Source: Methanomicrobiales archaeon (lineage in GTDB: Archaea; Halobacteriota; Methanomicrobia; Methanomicrobiales; Methanospirillaceae). From it: 64,000 bases of DNA. Positions 1 to 7,864 of this stretch are shown piece after piece. A program made the position numbers and the translations under genes. The stretch is taken from NCBI GenBank assembly GCA_012729535.1, contig JAAYCY010000031.1:1-64000 (forward strand), written 5' to 3'. How positions within the stretch are numbered: the stretch's first letter is position 1; each line of letters starts with the position of its first letter. The notes beneath the pieces are model-generated. The model saw only the letters and a list, made by a program, of their open reading frames with translations. It was not told the origin of the DNA and searched no databases.

Positions 1-140
1 ATCAGGATAATTCCTCCCTGGTGATTGGCAAGGGCTACTACTTCTTTACCCAGTTGTTCAGGTCTGATATCATCCCGTTTAAACTCTACTCCGGAATTTT
101 CCCCGTTTGCGATTATTCCGAGTAATTCACTTATAAGCAT
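1..140 (-). CDS. AlbA_2/Schlafen-type protein, N-terminal fragment cut by the window edge
   Basis: The minus strand reads 46 codons from an ATG at 140 and runs off the window start without a stop. The peptide begins MLISELLGIIANGENS and continues with EFKRDD and then ALANHQGGIIL. This matches the start of AlbA_2 (Schlafen-like) domains: an acidic VEFK stretch followed by AFANxxGG. Such domains sit at the N-terminus of bacterial and archaeal putative ATP-binding regulators, and this window has a complete relative at 55615-56784 with the same order of motifs. It lies downstream of the nuclease-FtsK gene on the same strand, separated by about 200 bases, so it may or may not be cotranscribed. The rest of the protein cannot be judged. 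Confidence 0.65.
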   Translation of the reverse strand, partial: MLISELLGIIANGENSGVEFKRDDIRPEQLGKEVVALANHQGGIIL

Positions 141-341
141 AACTAAATTTTAGTTTTCTCAATGGCTGTATCAGTTTTAATTTCCCATAGGAGGGTCTCT
201 TCGGAAGGTTACGAAGAGTTGTTACAGTGTTTTTTCTGATATCCATACATACCTTACTATGCATTAACTACCAAATCATCGGCAAATTTGAAATATTTTT
301 TCTTTTTTTTTATTAAGGACTTACATGTAATCTATCGGAAA

Positions 342-2324
342 TCAAGTATTACTATAATGGTTCATAATATATGCAATATCTCTTTTCGATACCCGGGAGC
401 CCTGGAGTCGGTTTATTTGGACACTACCTCCAATGAGCATGTCTCCATGCCCTACTAGACATTCCGCCCCGGATTCATCCAGGATTATTTTTGAATTTGT
501 AGCAGAAGTTACTTTTAAAGCGATTTTTAGTTGAAGGTTTGCTTTGATAACACCAGTTACGATTTTCGCATCAGGTCGTTGAGTGGCTAAAAAGAGATGA
601 AATCCTGCTGCTCTTCCTTTTTGACCTATCCTTTGAATATTTGCCTCAAGTGTCTCTTTTGTCGACTTATTCATAATAAGATCAGCATATTCGTCAATAA
701 TAATAACACGTCGTGTAAAAAACCCACACTTTTTTGAATTATATTCTGCAATATTAGTGCAACTTGTCTTTTCCAGCTCTAAATATCGTTTTTCCATTTC
801 AGTTACACTTCTATTTAATGCTTCCATTGCTTTATCTGGATCCAGGATAACTGGTTCATGTAATATTGGTAACGAGAGAAAATCAGTAAAAGTAACCCTT
901 TTCGGATCTATTAGGGTAAATGTAACCATTTGAGGGGGATTACACAGAGAAATGCCAATTACAATCGAGCGAAGTAATTCACTTTTGCCTGATCCAGATG
1001 TCCCTCCAATGAGACAACTTGTCATGGTAGGGTTAGCGATATCACCAAACAGCACCGTCCCGTCGGTTTTTTTCCCTAATGGAAATTGCACTTTGTCTGT
1101 ATCAGGTGTAGAGATTTCCTTGCATAAATCACTGACATCAAAGCCTTTCCAATTTTCGTATGGAATATCACAACCAATATACCCATTCTGAGGTTTTATT
1201 AAAGGTTGGGATGAAAGAACGAGTCCTAATTGAATGTCAACAACCCGGTTTGCAATCTTAGAAAAGGTGACCTTTTTAGATACATCGGGAGAGACTTTCA
1301 ATCTGATAAACCGGGGACCTATTACATATCCCTGGGGAATTACTGGAACATTGAGCATGTTAAGTCTCTCGACCAACATTGACATGAATTTTTCAGCATC
1401 CGTTGACAATTCATCTGTTATTTCTCTGTGTTCATGTGCCTTTTGATGAACATTTGGTTCAGGATATGGTTTTTCTTGTGAACCATAATCAGTATCACAA
1501 GAGTTTTTAAATCTGCATGTAACACAGAGATTCGGATTTGATGTTTTGGGGATAGGTAACTCTTTTTGGATAATCCTTCTTGCCATTGTGAATAATGATG
1601 AGTGGTTTTTTATAATTTCTTCAATAGATTCTGCTGAATATGTTACCAGTGGCTCATCTTCTTCAAGATAGAGTATATCAACTCGTGGACAGATTCCTGT
1701 GGATTGCTTCACTAACCAGGCATAAAGGGACGTTTGAGCCAGATCCTGAGTTGCATCTGATTCCTTTCTTCCTTTATACTCAACTACTACCGCTTCTTTT
1801 GATATAGGGTCAAAAAGAAGAGAATCTGGTTTCCCTCTAATTTTTAAAAGAAAACCATCTGGAAATAGATATTCAGATGATATTAGGACTTCAACATTAT
1901 GAAAAATCATGTCGATTAAGACTTCCGGGGTGTATAACTCAACAATAGGTTCGATATATTGAAAGAGATAAGAGATCCACATTTCCGTTGCACTAGCAAA
2001 AGCCGTTATGTTATCCGGTGACATCGAACCAATATTTTTAGAGAAAAAGGGGATTAAGTATTGATTTTTTACTACTTCATTAAAGTAATTTTTACACGTA
2101 TTTTTGTCTTGACTTAATGCATGTATAAGGTCAGTATTGGTATTGACATTATTTCCTATATCATGCAAGGTGGTTTTTGCAAATTCATGAAATAATGTCC
2201 CTTTCAGTTTACCAGTTCCCTTATTTCCAACCATCCATACGAATTTTTCATCTTCAAGTGAATATGCAAGTAATCTTGGACAATGTTGGCAAAGATGAAG
2301 ATTTGTGACGGTCAAACGTTGCAT
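342..2324 (-). CDS. Cas4-like Fe-S nuclease fused to an FtsK/SpoIIIE-type DNA translocase
   Basis: The 660-residue product has two halves. Residues 1-280 look like a Cas4/RecB-type PD-(D/E)XK nuclease: a CxxC pair near residue 12 (LCQHCPRLLAY), then GKPDSLLF followed by VVVEYKGR (D...ExK), a QxxLYAWL helix, and a closing CVTCRFKNSC cluster that could complete a 4Fe-4S site. Residues 330-655 are an FtsK-like motor: Walker A GGTSGSGKSELL, then TLIDPKR, Walker B RVIIIDEYADL and FLATQRPDA. I infer ATP-driven movement on DNA coupled to cleavage. The first 13 bases overlap the end of the disrupted ATPase frame upstream, so it was the last gene of a three-gene operon. It has no internal lesion, but with an IS element just upstream its present expression is uncertain. 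This domain order is not one I associate with a named defence system. Confidence 0.85.
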   Translation of the reverse strand: MQRLTVTNLHLCQHCPRLLAYSLEDEKFVWMVGNKGTGKLKGTLFHEFAKTTLHDIGNNVNTNTDLIHALSQDKNTCKNYFNEVVKNQYLIPFFSKNIGSMSPDNITAFASATEMWISYLFQYIEPIVELYTPEVLIDMIFHNVEVLISSEYLFPDGFLLKIRGKPDSLLFDPISKEAVVVEYKGRKESDATQDLAQTSLYAWLVKQSTGICPRVDILYLEEDEPLVTYSAESIEEIIKNHSSLFTMARRIIQKELPIPKTSNPNLCVTCRFKNSCDTDYGSQEKPYPEPNVHQKAHEHREITDELSTDAEKFMSMLVERLNMLNVPVIPQGYVIGPRFIRLKVSPDVSKKVTFSKIANRVVDIQLGLVLSSQPLIKPQNGYIGCDIPYENWKGFDVSDLCKEISTPDTDKVQFPLGKKTDGTVLFGDIANPTMTSCLIGGTSGSGKSELLRSIVIGISLCNPPQMVTFTLIDPKRVTFTDFLSLPILHEPVILDPDKAMEALNRSVTEMEKRYLELEKTSCTNIAEYNSKKCGFFTRRVIIIDEYADLIMNKSTKETLEANIQRIGQKGRAAGFHLFLATQRPDAKIVTGVIKANLQLKIALKVTSATNSKIILDESGAECLVGHGDMLIGGSVQINRLQGSRVSKRDIAYIMNHYSNT

Positions 2325-2600
2325 ATCGCATCCGTTCCTTTCAGCATAATTGTGGAACCTTGTGGTGATCTAAATACCACATATGCGTCTTTATGTTCTC
2401 CACACCAAAGAATAAGCTCATCAAGTGTTATGTTGATATGTCGGGAGTTGAGTTGATCAGATATCGTTACGGAATTCATGATATGCATCGGAGCTTTTTT
2501 TAAAATCTCACATAGTGCTTTGTGAATCTTTTTCTCCGGGTTTTTTTCTTTTTTTGAGATATTTTCCTCTGTATCAACAGATGAGGATAGGAGGGAAAAA
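2312..2600 (-). pseudogene. 3' end of the IS-interrupted AAA ATPase gene
   Basis: This minus-strand stretch is open for about 95 codons up to a TGA at 2312 but has no start of its own, because it continues directly from the left end of the IS66 element. Its peptide begins FSLLSSSVDTEEN, passes through a lysine-rich linker (KKEKNPEKK) and ends in a small folded-looking segment (HKALCEILKKAP... LDELILWCGEH... GTDAICNV). If the element and one copy of the 8-bp target duplication are removed, the codons ...GAT CTA TTT CC join T TTT TCC CTC in frame, so the upstream ATPase reads straight into this segment. It therefore encodes the C-terminal ~95 residues of that ATPase. Its stop overlaps the nuclease-FtsK start by 13 bases. 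Confidence 0.85.
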
Positions 2601-2608
2601 GGAAATAG
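2601..2608. repeat. Left target-site duplication of the IS66 element (8 bp)
   Basis: The 8 bases GGAAATAG directly left of the element are repeated exactly at 4305-4312 on its right. Eight base pairs is the usual IS66-family duplication. An exact copy suggests the insertion is fairly recent and that no rearrangement has happened at the ends. Confidence 0.92.
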
Positions 2609-2630
2609 GTAAGTATTCAGTAATCTGAAG
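2609..2630. repeat. Left terminal inverted repeat of the IS66 element
   Basis: The outer end begins GTAAGTATTCAG. The 22 bases match the reverse complement of 4283-4304 at 21 positions. The repeat overlaps the last codons of the transposase gene, whose stop is at 2617. Confidence 0.9.
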
Positions 2631-4023
2631 TGTTGATTAAATGCCTTCCTTCTTCTACCAAGTCCGTTCCGTTCATTCTACAAGTTTGAATAACGGATGC
2701 AAGTACCTCGATATTTTTTGTACCCTTGGGTGATTTGGTTCCTCCACTTACTTTACGTAAAACAACATTCGGCCTCACCGCTCGTTCTGCCTGGTTATTA
2801 GTGCCGTCCACCTCTGGATTCGTCACAAAGACAAACAATTTATCCCTGTCTTTGAGAATTTTACGAGCAAATTTTTTGCATTTCATCGCCACAAAATTTC
2901 GATTGAGTACTGATTCGACTTCCTTTACCAATTGCTCAACATCTTCGTCAGTTCCTTTATGATTGAAATCGTTGGCTTTTTTGAATATATCCTTCATATC
3001 TGCGTGAAACTGTTTCCCTTCTTCGCCACATATCTGGGCGATCTCCTTTGTGTCTCCTAAAATGTGAAACCAACAGAGCTGTTGAGGACGATTTCCCGTT
3101 TTTTGGGCGAGTACATTATATGGGGCCCATCTGTCATGGATATCAACCCCCGTCGGGTTTGAACCAAGAACTTCTAGTGGTACTTCATGTCCCCTTGAGT
3201 GTGCAATTCTGTATAATGTTACTCCTTTCACGACGAAAGCCCACATCCAGACGTTTTTCCCGTTCTCCCTCCACGAGGTTTCATCCATATATCTTGCCTC
3301 TGCCGTCCTTACTTCAGAGATTAATTCATCATAATAAGGACCAAGGGCTTCTGAAATCAATTCACAGATTTTAATAACTTCCCCTTCACTGAGAGTGAGG
3401 TTACATATTTTTTTAAGAACTTGTGGAATAGCTGATACAGTTAACCGCAATCCCACTTTTAGCCAAACTACGATAAACATTGTATTGAGGCCAATTCTGG
3501 CATGAGGAAGAGCATCGGTAACTTCACCTTCGATCATTCGATTGCAGCTTCGACAATACCTGCGTTCAATCATATATCTTGTGATAAGGGTATGTTGGGG
3601 AGGAATATCTTCAACATACCTTTCCCTAACTTCTTGAATGTTACTCAGTTCTTTTGAACCACATTTGGGGCAATGATCAATACTGATAAAAATTGTTTTG
3701 TCGAAACTCTCATTTTTTGTTCTGATTTGTTTCTGGTGCCCTATTTGTGCTCCTATCTTTCTAGGTGGCTCGAGACTATGATTGAGGGTTTCCTCTTTTT
3801 CCAGTTGTTTTAATTCATAAGCCTTACCATGTTTCACTCCAACCCTTTGGGGATGGCGAGCCCGGTATAATTCATATTCTCGTAAGATTCGAAGATTTTC
3901 TTTTTGTAATTTAGAGTACTCGGATTCAATGATGAAATAATGAGTTATGAGAGTTGTGATAATCGCTCGGAGAGAATTATTCTCTTCAGAGAGGGATTGA
4001 AAACAGCCTGAATTTTCTCTCAT
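2617..4023 (-). CDS. IS66-family transposase
   Basis: A 468-residue DDE transposase. It starts with a coiled-coil-prone stretch (SLSEENNSLRAIITT), has a zinc-finger-like region (HCPKCGSKELS, RRYCRSCNRM), then the catalytic core: the first acidic residue in ARYMDETSW, the second in VDIHDRWAPY followed by CWFHILGD, and the final Glu in NNQAERAVRPN, ending with the KGTKN and TCRMNG motifs typical of IS66. The length is usual for the family. I chose the ATG at 4023 rather than an upstream TTG because it forms an ATGA overlap with the stop of the DUF2080 gene, which implies coupled translation. No frame lesion is seen, so the element may still be active. Confidence 0.93.
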   Translation of the reverse strand: MRENSGCFQSLSEENNSLRAIITTLITHYFIIESEYSKLQKENLRILREYELYRARHPQRVGVKHGKAYELKQLEKEETLNHSLEPPRKIGAQIGHQKQIRTKNESFDKTIFISIDHCPKCGSKELSNIQEVRERYVEDIPPQHTLITRYMIERRYCRSCNRMIEGEVTDALPHARIGLNTMFIVVWLKVGLRLTVSAIPQVLKKICNLTLSEGEVIKICELISEALGPYYDELISEVRTAEARYMDETSWRENGKNVWMWAFVVKGVTLYRIAHSRGHEVPLEVLGSNPTGVDIHDRWAPYNVLAQKTGNRPQQLCWFHILGDTKEIAQICGEEGKQFHADMKDIFKKANDFNHKGTDEDVEQLVKEVESVLNRNFVAMKCKKFARKILKDRDKLFVFVTNPEVDGTNNQAERAVRPNVVLRKVSGGTKSPKGTKNIEVLASVIQTCRMNGTDLVEEGRHLINTSDY

Positions 4024-4178
4024 TCGGGGATAATTACAAGGTATACTCTTTTCCCAAGATGTTCTTTTGGACAATCCACTTTGGCACTAGTTCCAAAGGG
4101 GGTTACGGTTCGGACATAAAAACCTTCTATGTTCGAAATTGTGAGTTCGGTAGCTGTTTGAATCGGTACTTTTTTCAT
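4020..4178 (-). CDS. DUF2080-family transposon-encoded small protein
   Basis: A 52-residue protein starting MKKVPIQTATELTIS and containing TPFGTSAKVDCPKEHLGK followed by VYLVII. This is the signature of DUF2080, small AbrB-like proteins of archaea that accompany IS66-type transposases. The frame opens earlier at a TTG (4211), but the ATG at 4178 fits the family start better. Its stop overlaps the transposase ATG by four bases. The role is unknown; a DNA-binding partner or regulator of transposition is a reasonable guess from the AbrB-like fold. Confidence 0.8.
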   Translation of the reverse strand: MKKVPIQTATELTISNIEGFYVRTVTPFGTSAKVDCPKEHLGKRVYLVIIPE

Positions 4179-4282
4179 TTTAATATATCTAATAGATATC
4201 TTATAGTACAAATAACTTTCGGTTTGTCCATATATTTCTGAAAAAATGCTGATTGTTAGATATTGAAGATATTATTGAGTAA

Positions 4283-4304
4283 CTTCAGATGACTGAATAC
4301 TTAC
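4283..4304. repeat. Right terminal inverted repeat of the IS66 element
   Basis: This 22-bp repeat is complementary to 2609-2630 with a single mismatch. Read on the minus strand it begins GTAAG, and its TAA falls in frame with the interrupted ATPase, giving that fragment its stop codon. Confidence 0.9.
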
Positions 4305-5761
4305 GGAAATAGATCTTTATTCCCGATATATGCCATTAATTCATCTTTTGAAATTGATCTACTACCCTCATTTGTTTTAATAAGGAGATCGCCTTCTGTT
4401 ACTTTGCAGTATAAGGAATACAGTGTATAGTATTTTGCAATATCCCCATCTTTTGGCTGCATTATTCTTCCTCCTGCTTTTAGAAATGCATCCTTTCTCT
4501 CATTTGCCTGAACCCAACTAGGTTTAGTAACAATACATCGAGGATCGGTTAAATAAATGCAGGTTGAGTTTGGATTATGGTTCAGATATTCTAGACCTAT
4601 GACAAAGCATGAGCCAATAGTACTGTGATTTGGATTTGTATTTACAATAATACAACAATTTTTATTGTCATTTTTTACAAATAGTACCGATTTGCGTGGT
4701 ACATAATTACTTGTAACATTCATATCTCTTGAATTAAGGAATAATTTTACAGCCTCTGTTAATTCTTCATAATCCGGAGGCCATGAACTCATATCAGATA
4801 GAATCTGGTCTCTTTCATTTTGAAATGCTGTACCGAGTATTTCATCTGGAGTAGAATATGAAATGTCGAATTTCCCCGGTTCATTCTCATGTAGTTCATT
4901 CTGTTGAATTATCTGATTCGCGGCGGTTATTACATCACGAGGGGAAGGACTGGCATTCAATCGGTTATTAATCCGGGGATAGAGCCAGTTATATGCATTT
5001 TCCCAATCATCCGGTAAACACAACTGAATTCTTGATTTAAGAATTTTCTGAACTTCCTCCTCTATACATCCAAGGAGAATAAAATTATTTCCTTTTAATC
5101 TATCAACAACATTCCTATCTAATGCTGGTTCGATCACCATCTCCCAATGTAATGTCCGTGACATCGTTAAAGGAATCATGGATTTACATTCGTTGATTAA
5201 GGTGAGCGTCATTTCACCAAACGCTCTTATTTGATCTTTTTCGTGCAAATTCTCAAGTTGATCAAAACATACCACTAAAAAATGTCGATAATTTGCTAAA
5301 ATTAACCCTAACGATATAATATAATCTCTTGCTTCAGCTTCTTGTGTACTTTCAGATATATTTTCCAAAAAGGGAATATCAAGCTTATGTGCATCCTCAC
5401 TATCTGCAATATTTCCAATTAATCTCTGAAATGCGATATTTCGTAAATTAGGATTGCAAAATGCGAATAGCAGATTAATAAAATGAGGATCAATACTTAC
5501 ATTCTTATGAATAATCCAGTCACTAACACGTTCTCTCAGTATATCTGCTCGTGATTTATGATCTTTGTATTTCTTGAAGAAAAAAAATTTATTTCTTTCA
5601 ACTTTCTTCAGTTTTTTTAGTTCAGCAGGATTATTTGCAAGTTGTTCTTTATAAAAATCATAGATTATTTCAGAAATTAATTTATGGATTTGTGTATAGC
5701 CCTGTGCACCTTCTATATCATGAGCTAAACTAGTAATAATCCCTTTTAAAAGATGGCGCAT
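4301..5761 (-). pseudogene. Middle part of a disrupted AAA-type ATPase
   Basis: 486 residues from an internal ATG to a stop created by the IS66 end at 4301. It shows a Walker B-like FLVVCFDQLEN, a likely sensor region (IPLTMSRTLHW) and an arginine-rich stretch (DRNVVDRLKGN) of AAA/STAND-like ATPases. The following region (CCIIVNTNPNH, YLTDPRC, QANERK, GGRIMQ) suggests a regulatory or DNA-end-sensing domain, but I cannot name it. The Walker A part lies upstream in another frame (5779-6060), joined through a run of seven T at 5797-5803. The reading frame is open for some 15 codons upstream of this ATG, back to the T run, which supports one original gene. Annotated alone it would look like an ATPase without a P-loop. 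Confidence 0.8.
4305..4312. repeat. Right target-site duplication of the IS66 element (8 bp)
   Basis: GGAAATAG, identical to 2601-2608. On the minus strand it encodes the codons just before the artificial stop of the ATPase fragment. Confidence 0.92.
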
Positions 5762-5778
5762 TGGTGATTTTTCATCAA

Positions 5779-6060
5779 TTATTGGCCGGATATTTGAAAA
5801 AAAGCTGAAATACTATTTAACTCACATTCTTTACGAATTCTCCCGATCATGTGAGTCTTTCCAGATCCAGCTTCCCCAAAAATCGTGATACCAGTATTTT
5901 GTGATGGATTCTCTCTACAATTCTTTAAAATATTATGAATGGTTGCAAAGGTTTCTCCATTAATGGATGAAATGACTGGAAAATGCATTTCCCAGGGATC
6001 TGATTCGTTATTGCTAAAAAATGGATTGCACTCACGCAACATTTCTTGAACAGAGCTCAT
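5779..6060 (-). pseudogene. 5' part of the disrupted AAA ATPase, with the P-loop
   Basis: 93 residues from ATG 6060 to TAA 5779, containing the Walker A motif TIFGEAGSGKTHMIGRI near residue 75. The start is set by a strong Shine-Dalgarno GGAGG at 6066-6070; the upstream gene's stop overlaps it as TAATG, so the two are coupled. The frame ends shortly after SAFF, within a run of seven T. In the -1 frame the text continues SNIRPIIDEKSP into the 486-residue fragment. Adding one T and removing the IS66 element gives 2046 bases, exactly 682 codons including the stop, so the ancestral protein was 681 residues. The frame change could be a mutation, a sequencing error in a homopolymer, or programmed -1 slippage. 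Confidence 0.8.
5797..5803 (-). other. T-TTT-TTT heptamer at the ATPase frame junction
   Basis: On the minus strand the codons are GCT TTT TTT CAA in the upstream frame. The seven T fit the X-XXY-YYZ slippery pattern in the correct register, and a -1 shift there continues directly into the long downstream ATPase frame. No clear downstream stem-loop was identified by eye. A plain one-base deletion in a homopolymer is the simpler explanation. Confidence 0.55.
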
Positions 6061-6749
6061 TATTTCCTCCAAATGAGCAATATCCGGAGTCCATTATTTT
6101 TGTCACGATATGAATCCTTTTTTTCGTCATCATTTAACAAAGCGGGATTACTTTCCTGAAGTTCTATAACCTTATCATCCCATAGCTTTTGGATAGTACT
6201 ATCAAATTGCTCTTTTGACCAGTTTACGTATCGACGGAGTTCAAATATTTTAACGTATGATTTTCCTTTAAGCAGACTATCATAGGCCTTTTTCAACTCT
6301 TCTTTTTCATCTGTTAATTTTTTATAGCTGATTGGAATGATTTTGCACCCAAATCCTTTCGATTGAGAAATTATAGAAATCTTGATCTGGCCGTTTTGTA
6401 TTAAGGTATTTACTGATAATGTAAATTCTTCTTTAGTAAATGGAAGGATGGATGCTATTCTATTTAATGTAAGAGTGGAATGTTTTAAAGTATAGTCATA
6501 AATGATGTCCTGAGGGGGTTTTCTAAAAAGATATATTGAGCGCCCCTTTTTTCCAAAAATATAATTTGACGGGAGCATTGGCTTGATAATATTCATCAAC
6601 TCTCCATTAGAATGATTTTTTATGTTTATCTTTAGAGTATCAGATAATTGAATTGCTGTTTTTCCAATTTTCAATTCGGACAGATTAATATAATCCTGAT
6701 TTTTTTTATAAAAAACGTATGATAGTATATCTAATAACTGAGAAGGCAT
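6060..6749 (-). CDS. Winged-helix-like protein, first gene of the nuclease-FtsK operon
   Basis: A 229-residue protein I do not recognise by name. It reads like two or more winged-helix units: a first near residues 1-70 (LLDILSYVFY, IGKTAIQLSD), a second around 80-135 (HSTLTLNRIASILPFTKEEFTLSVNTLI) and a third around 160-200 (KIFELRRYVNWSKEQFDSTIQKL). A lysine-rich helix (KKLTDEKEELKKAY) links the last two. There is no signal peptide or membrane segment, so it is cytoplasmic. Its TAA overlaps the ATG of the ATPase gene, whose Shine-Dalgarno lies inside its last codons, so the two were made together. A DNA-binding specificity subunit for the ATPase and the nuclease-motor is a reasonable inference. 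Confidence 0.7.
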   Translation of the reverse strand: MPSQLLDILSYVFYKKNQDYINLSELKIGKTAIQLSDTLKINIKNHSNGELMNIIKPMLPSNYIFGKKGRSIYLFRKPPQDIIYDYTLKHSTLTLNRIASILPFTKEEFTLSVNTLIQNGQIKISIISQSKGFGCKIIPISYKKLTDEKEELKKAYDSLLKGKSYVKIFELRRYVNWSKEQFDSTIQKLWDDKVIELQESNPALLNDDEKKDSYRDKNNGLRILLIWRK

Positions 6750-7130
6750 ACCTTGTTTTTCTTTTCATAATACATAAGAAATACGAAATATTTACAACCT
6801 ACATCCCACTCACACATAACCGTGTGGATGGAGGAAACCTCAAAGAATAAATAGCAGTGGCTTTCTAAAAATTACTATTCATCAGAATGAATCATAATAA
6901 ACTTTAGAATAAATCGGCTAACAATACTTTTTTAGTACTATACAGTCAGACAATAATTATTCGAAAGCCTGAAACATGAATGCAATTCAACGTGTAAGTA
7001 TATGTACCGAATTATTATCTAAAATTATACATCTTCTTATCAGAACGATGGAAAATCCTGGTGTAAAAACGAATGCATGAATACATGCATATAACCATAT
7101 AATAGAACGGTTGATATTTGATTGTGAATT
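6750..7130. promoter_or_regulatory. Divergent intergenic region with probable promoters
   Basis: About 380 bases, very A+T rich, between the minus-strand nuclease-FtsK operon and the plus-strand MntA gene. A TATA-like CCATATAATAG lies about 30 bases before the MntA ATG at 7131 and no Shine-Dalgarno is seen there, which suggests a leaderless transcript. On the minus strand an A+T-rich stretch at about 6765-6790 could serve the operon. No gene was recognised in it. Confidence 0.4.
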
Positions 7131-7415
7131 ATGGATCCTCTCGCCCTTCTTCGTATGCACGAATCAGAACTTAAGCAAAGGTTCGGAGTTGAAAAAATCG
7201 GAATCTTCGGTTCTTTTGTCCATTGTAATGAACGAGAGGATAGCGATGTTGATGTCCTGGTTACATTTGAGAAAGGAAAAAAGACATTTGACAATTTCAT
7301 GGGGATAAAATTTTACCTTGAAGAAATATTTCATCGAAAGGTGGATCTTGTCACAGAAGATGCTTTAAAACCACTTATTCGTGATCCAATACTAAAAGAA
7401 GTCGTGTATGCCTAG
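7131..7415 (+). CDS. mntA: MntA-type nucleotidyltransferase antitoxin
   Basis: A 94-residue minimal nucleotidyltransferase. The diagnostic GSF...SD-x-D motif is present (IFGSFVHCNEREDSDVDVLV), followed by the third acidic position in KVDLVTEDAL. Family members neutralise a HEPN toxin (HepT) by adding AMP to a tyrosine near its active site. The next gene is exactly such a HEPN gene, starting inside the last codons of this one (ATG 7408), but it is ruined by a stop and frame changes. This frame is intact, as expected if loss of the toxin came first. A decayed copy of the same pair is found at 20450-20690. Confidence 0.85.
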   Translation: MDPLALLRMHESELKQRFGVEKIGIFGSFVHCNEREDSDVDVLVTFEKGKKTFDNFMGIKFYLEEIFHRKVDLVTEDALKPLIRDPILKEVVYA

Positions 7416-7755
7416 GGAACAACTACTCTATCTATCGGATATTATGTAGGCCATCAATAATATTCAGAAATATGTAGGAGATAATTCATTTGAAGATTTT
7501 TTAACCGACCAAATGAGAATTGATGCTGTTGTCCGTAATTTTGAAATTATTGGAGAGGCGACAAAAACATCAGCACCGATATAAAGGAGCAGTTTCCAAA
7601 AACAGACTGGCGATCAATCGCTGGATTTCGTGATATTCTCATTCATGCGTATTTTGGAATTGATACAGAAATATTATGGGATGTTATCGAAAAACAAGCT
7701 TCCGGAGTTAAAGGAAGAAATTAACCAGATCATTGACTCAAAAAAGAATTTTTGA
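7408..7755 (+). pseudogene. HepT (HEPN, DUF86) toxin, inactivated
   Basis: The frame begins MPREQLLYLSDIM, overlapping the MntA stop, then meets TAG where relatives have a sense codon before AINNIQKY. It continues DNSFEDFLTDQMRIDAVVRNFEIIGEATK, changes frame by a missing A in an A run, continues STDIKEQFPKTDWRSIAGFRDILIHAYFGID, and changes frame again by an extra A before KLPELKEEIN-like codons. The HEPN catalytic Rx4H motif is recognisable as RDILIH. One nonsense and two frameshift lesions make a functional toxin impossible without correction. Confidence 0.85.
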
Positions 7756-7864
7756 TCTTTATCCCATTTCCTATCATGTCACCACAAACTCACTATAAAA
7801 TTTTCATTCCCGGAATTATCCGGAGTTTCGAAAATTTCTTTATCTTATAAGACAAGGAAAGATA

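Larger units (their letters stand above)
2609..4304 (-). mobile_element. IS66-family insertion sequence with DUF2080 accessory gene, 1696 bp
   Basis: The element is delimited by 22-bp inverted repeats with one mismatch (2609-2630 and 4283-4304) and an exact 8-bp target duplication (GGAAATAG at 2601-2608 and 4305-4312). It holds two translationally coupled genes on the minus strand: a small DUF2080-type gene and an IS66-type transposase whose frames are intact. It lies inside the AAA ATPase gene, in the same orientation, and supplies the premature stop of that gene from the first bases of its own end. The bacterial three-gene tnpA-tnpB-tnpC arrangement is absent; the compact DUF2080 plus transposase form is the one I associate with archaea. 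Confidence 0.93.

Noticed and set aside
4020-4211. DUF2080 start at the upstream TTG (4211) and transposase start at TTG 4074
   Set aside because: ATG starts at 4178 and 4023 fit the family N-termini, and the second gives an ATGA overlap with the first gene.
342-6749. Assignment of the nuclease-FtsK operon to Dpt/Ssp phosphorothioation restriction or to BREX
   Set aside because: No DndA-E, Ssp, PglZ, PglX or BrxC/BrxL-like genes are present, and the protein sizes and domain order do not fit those systems.
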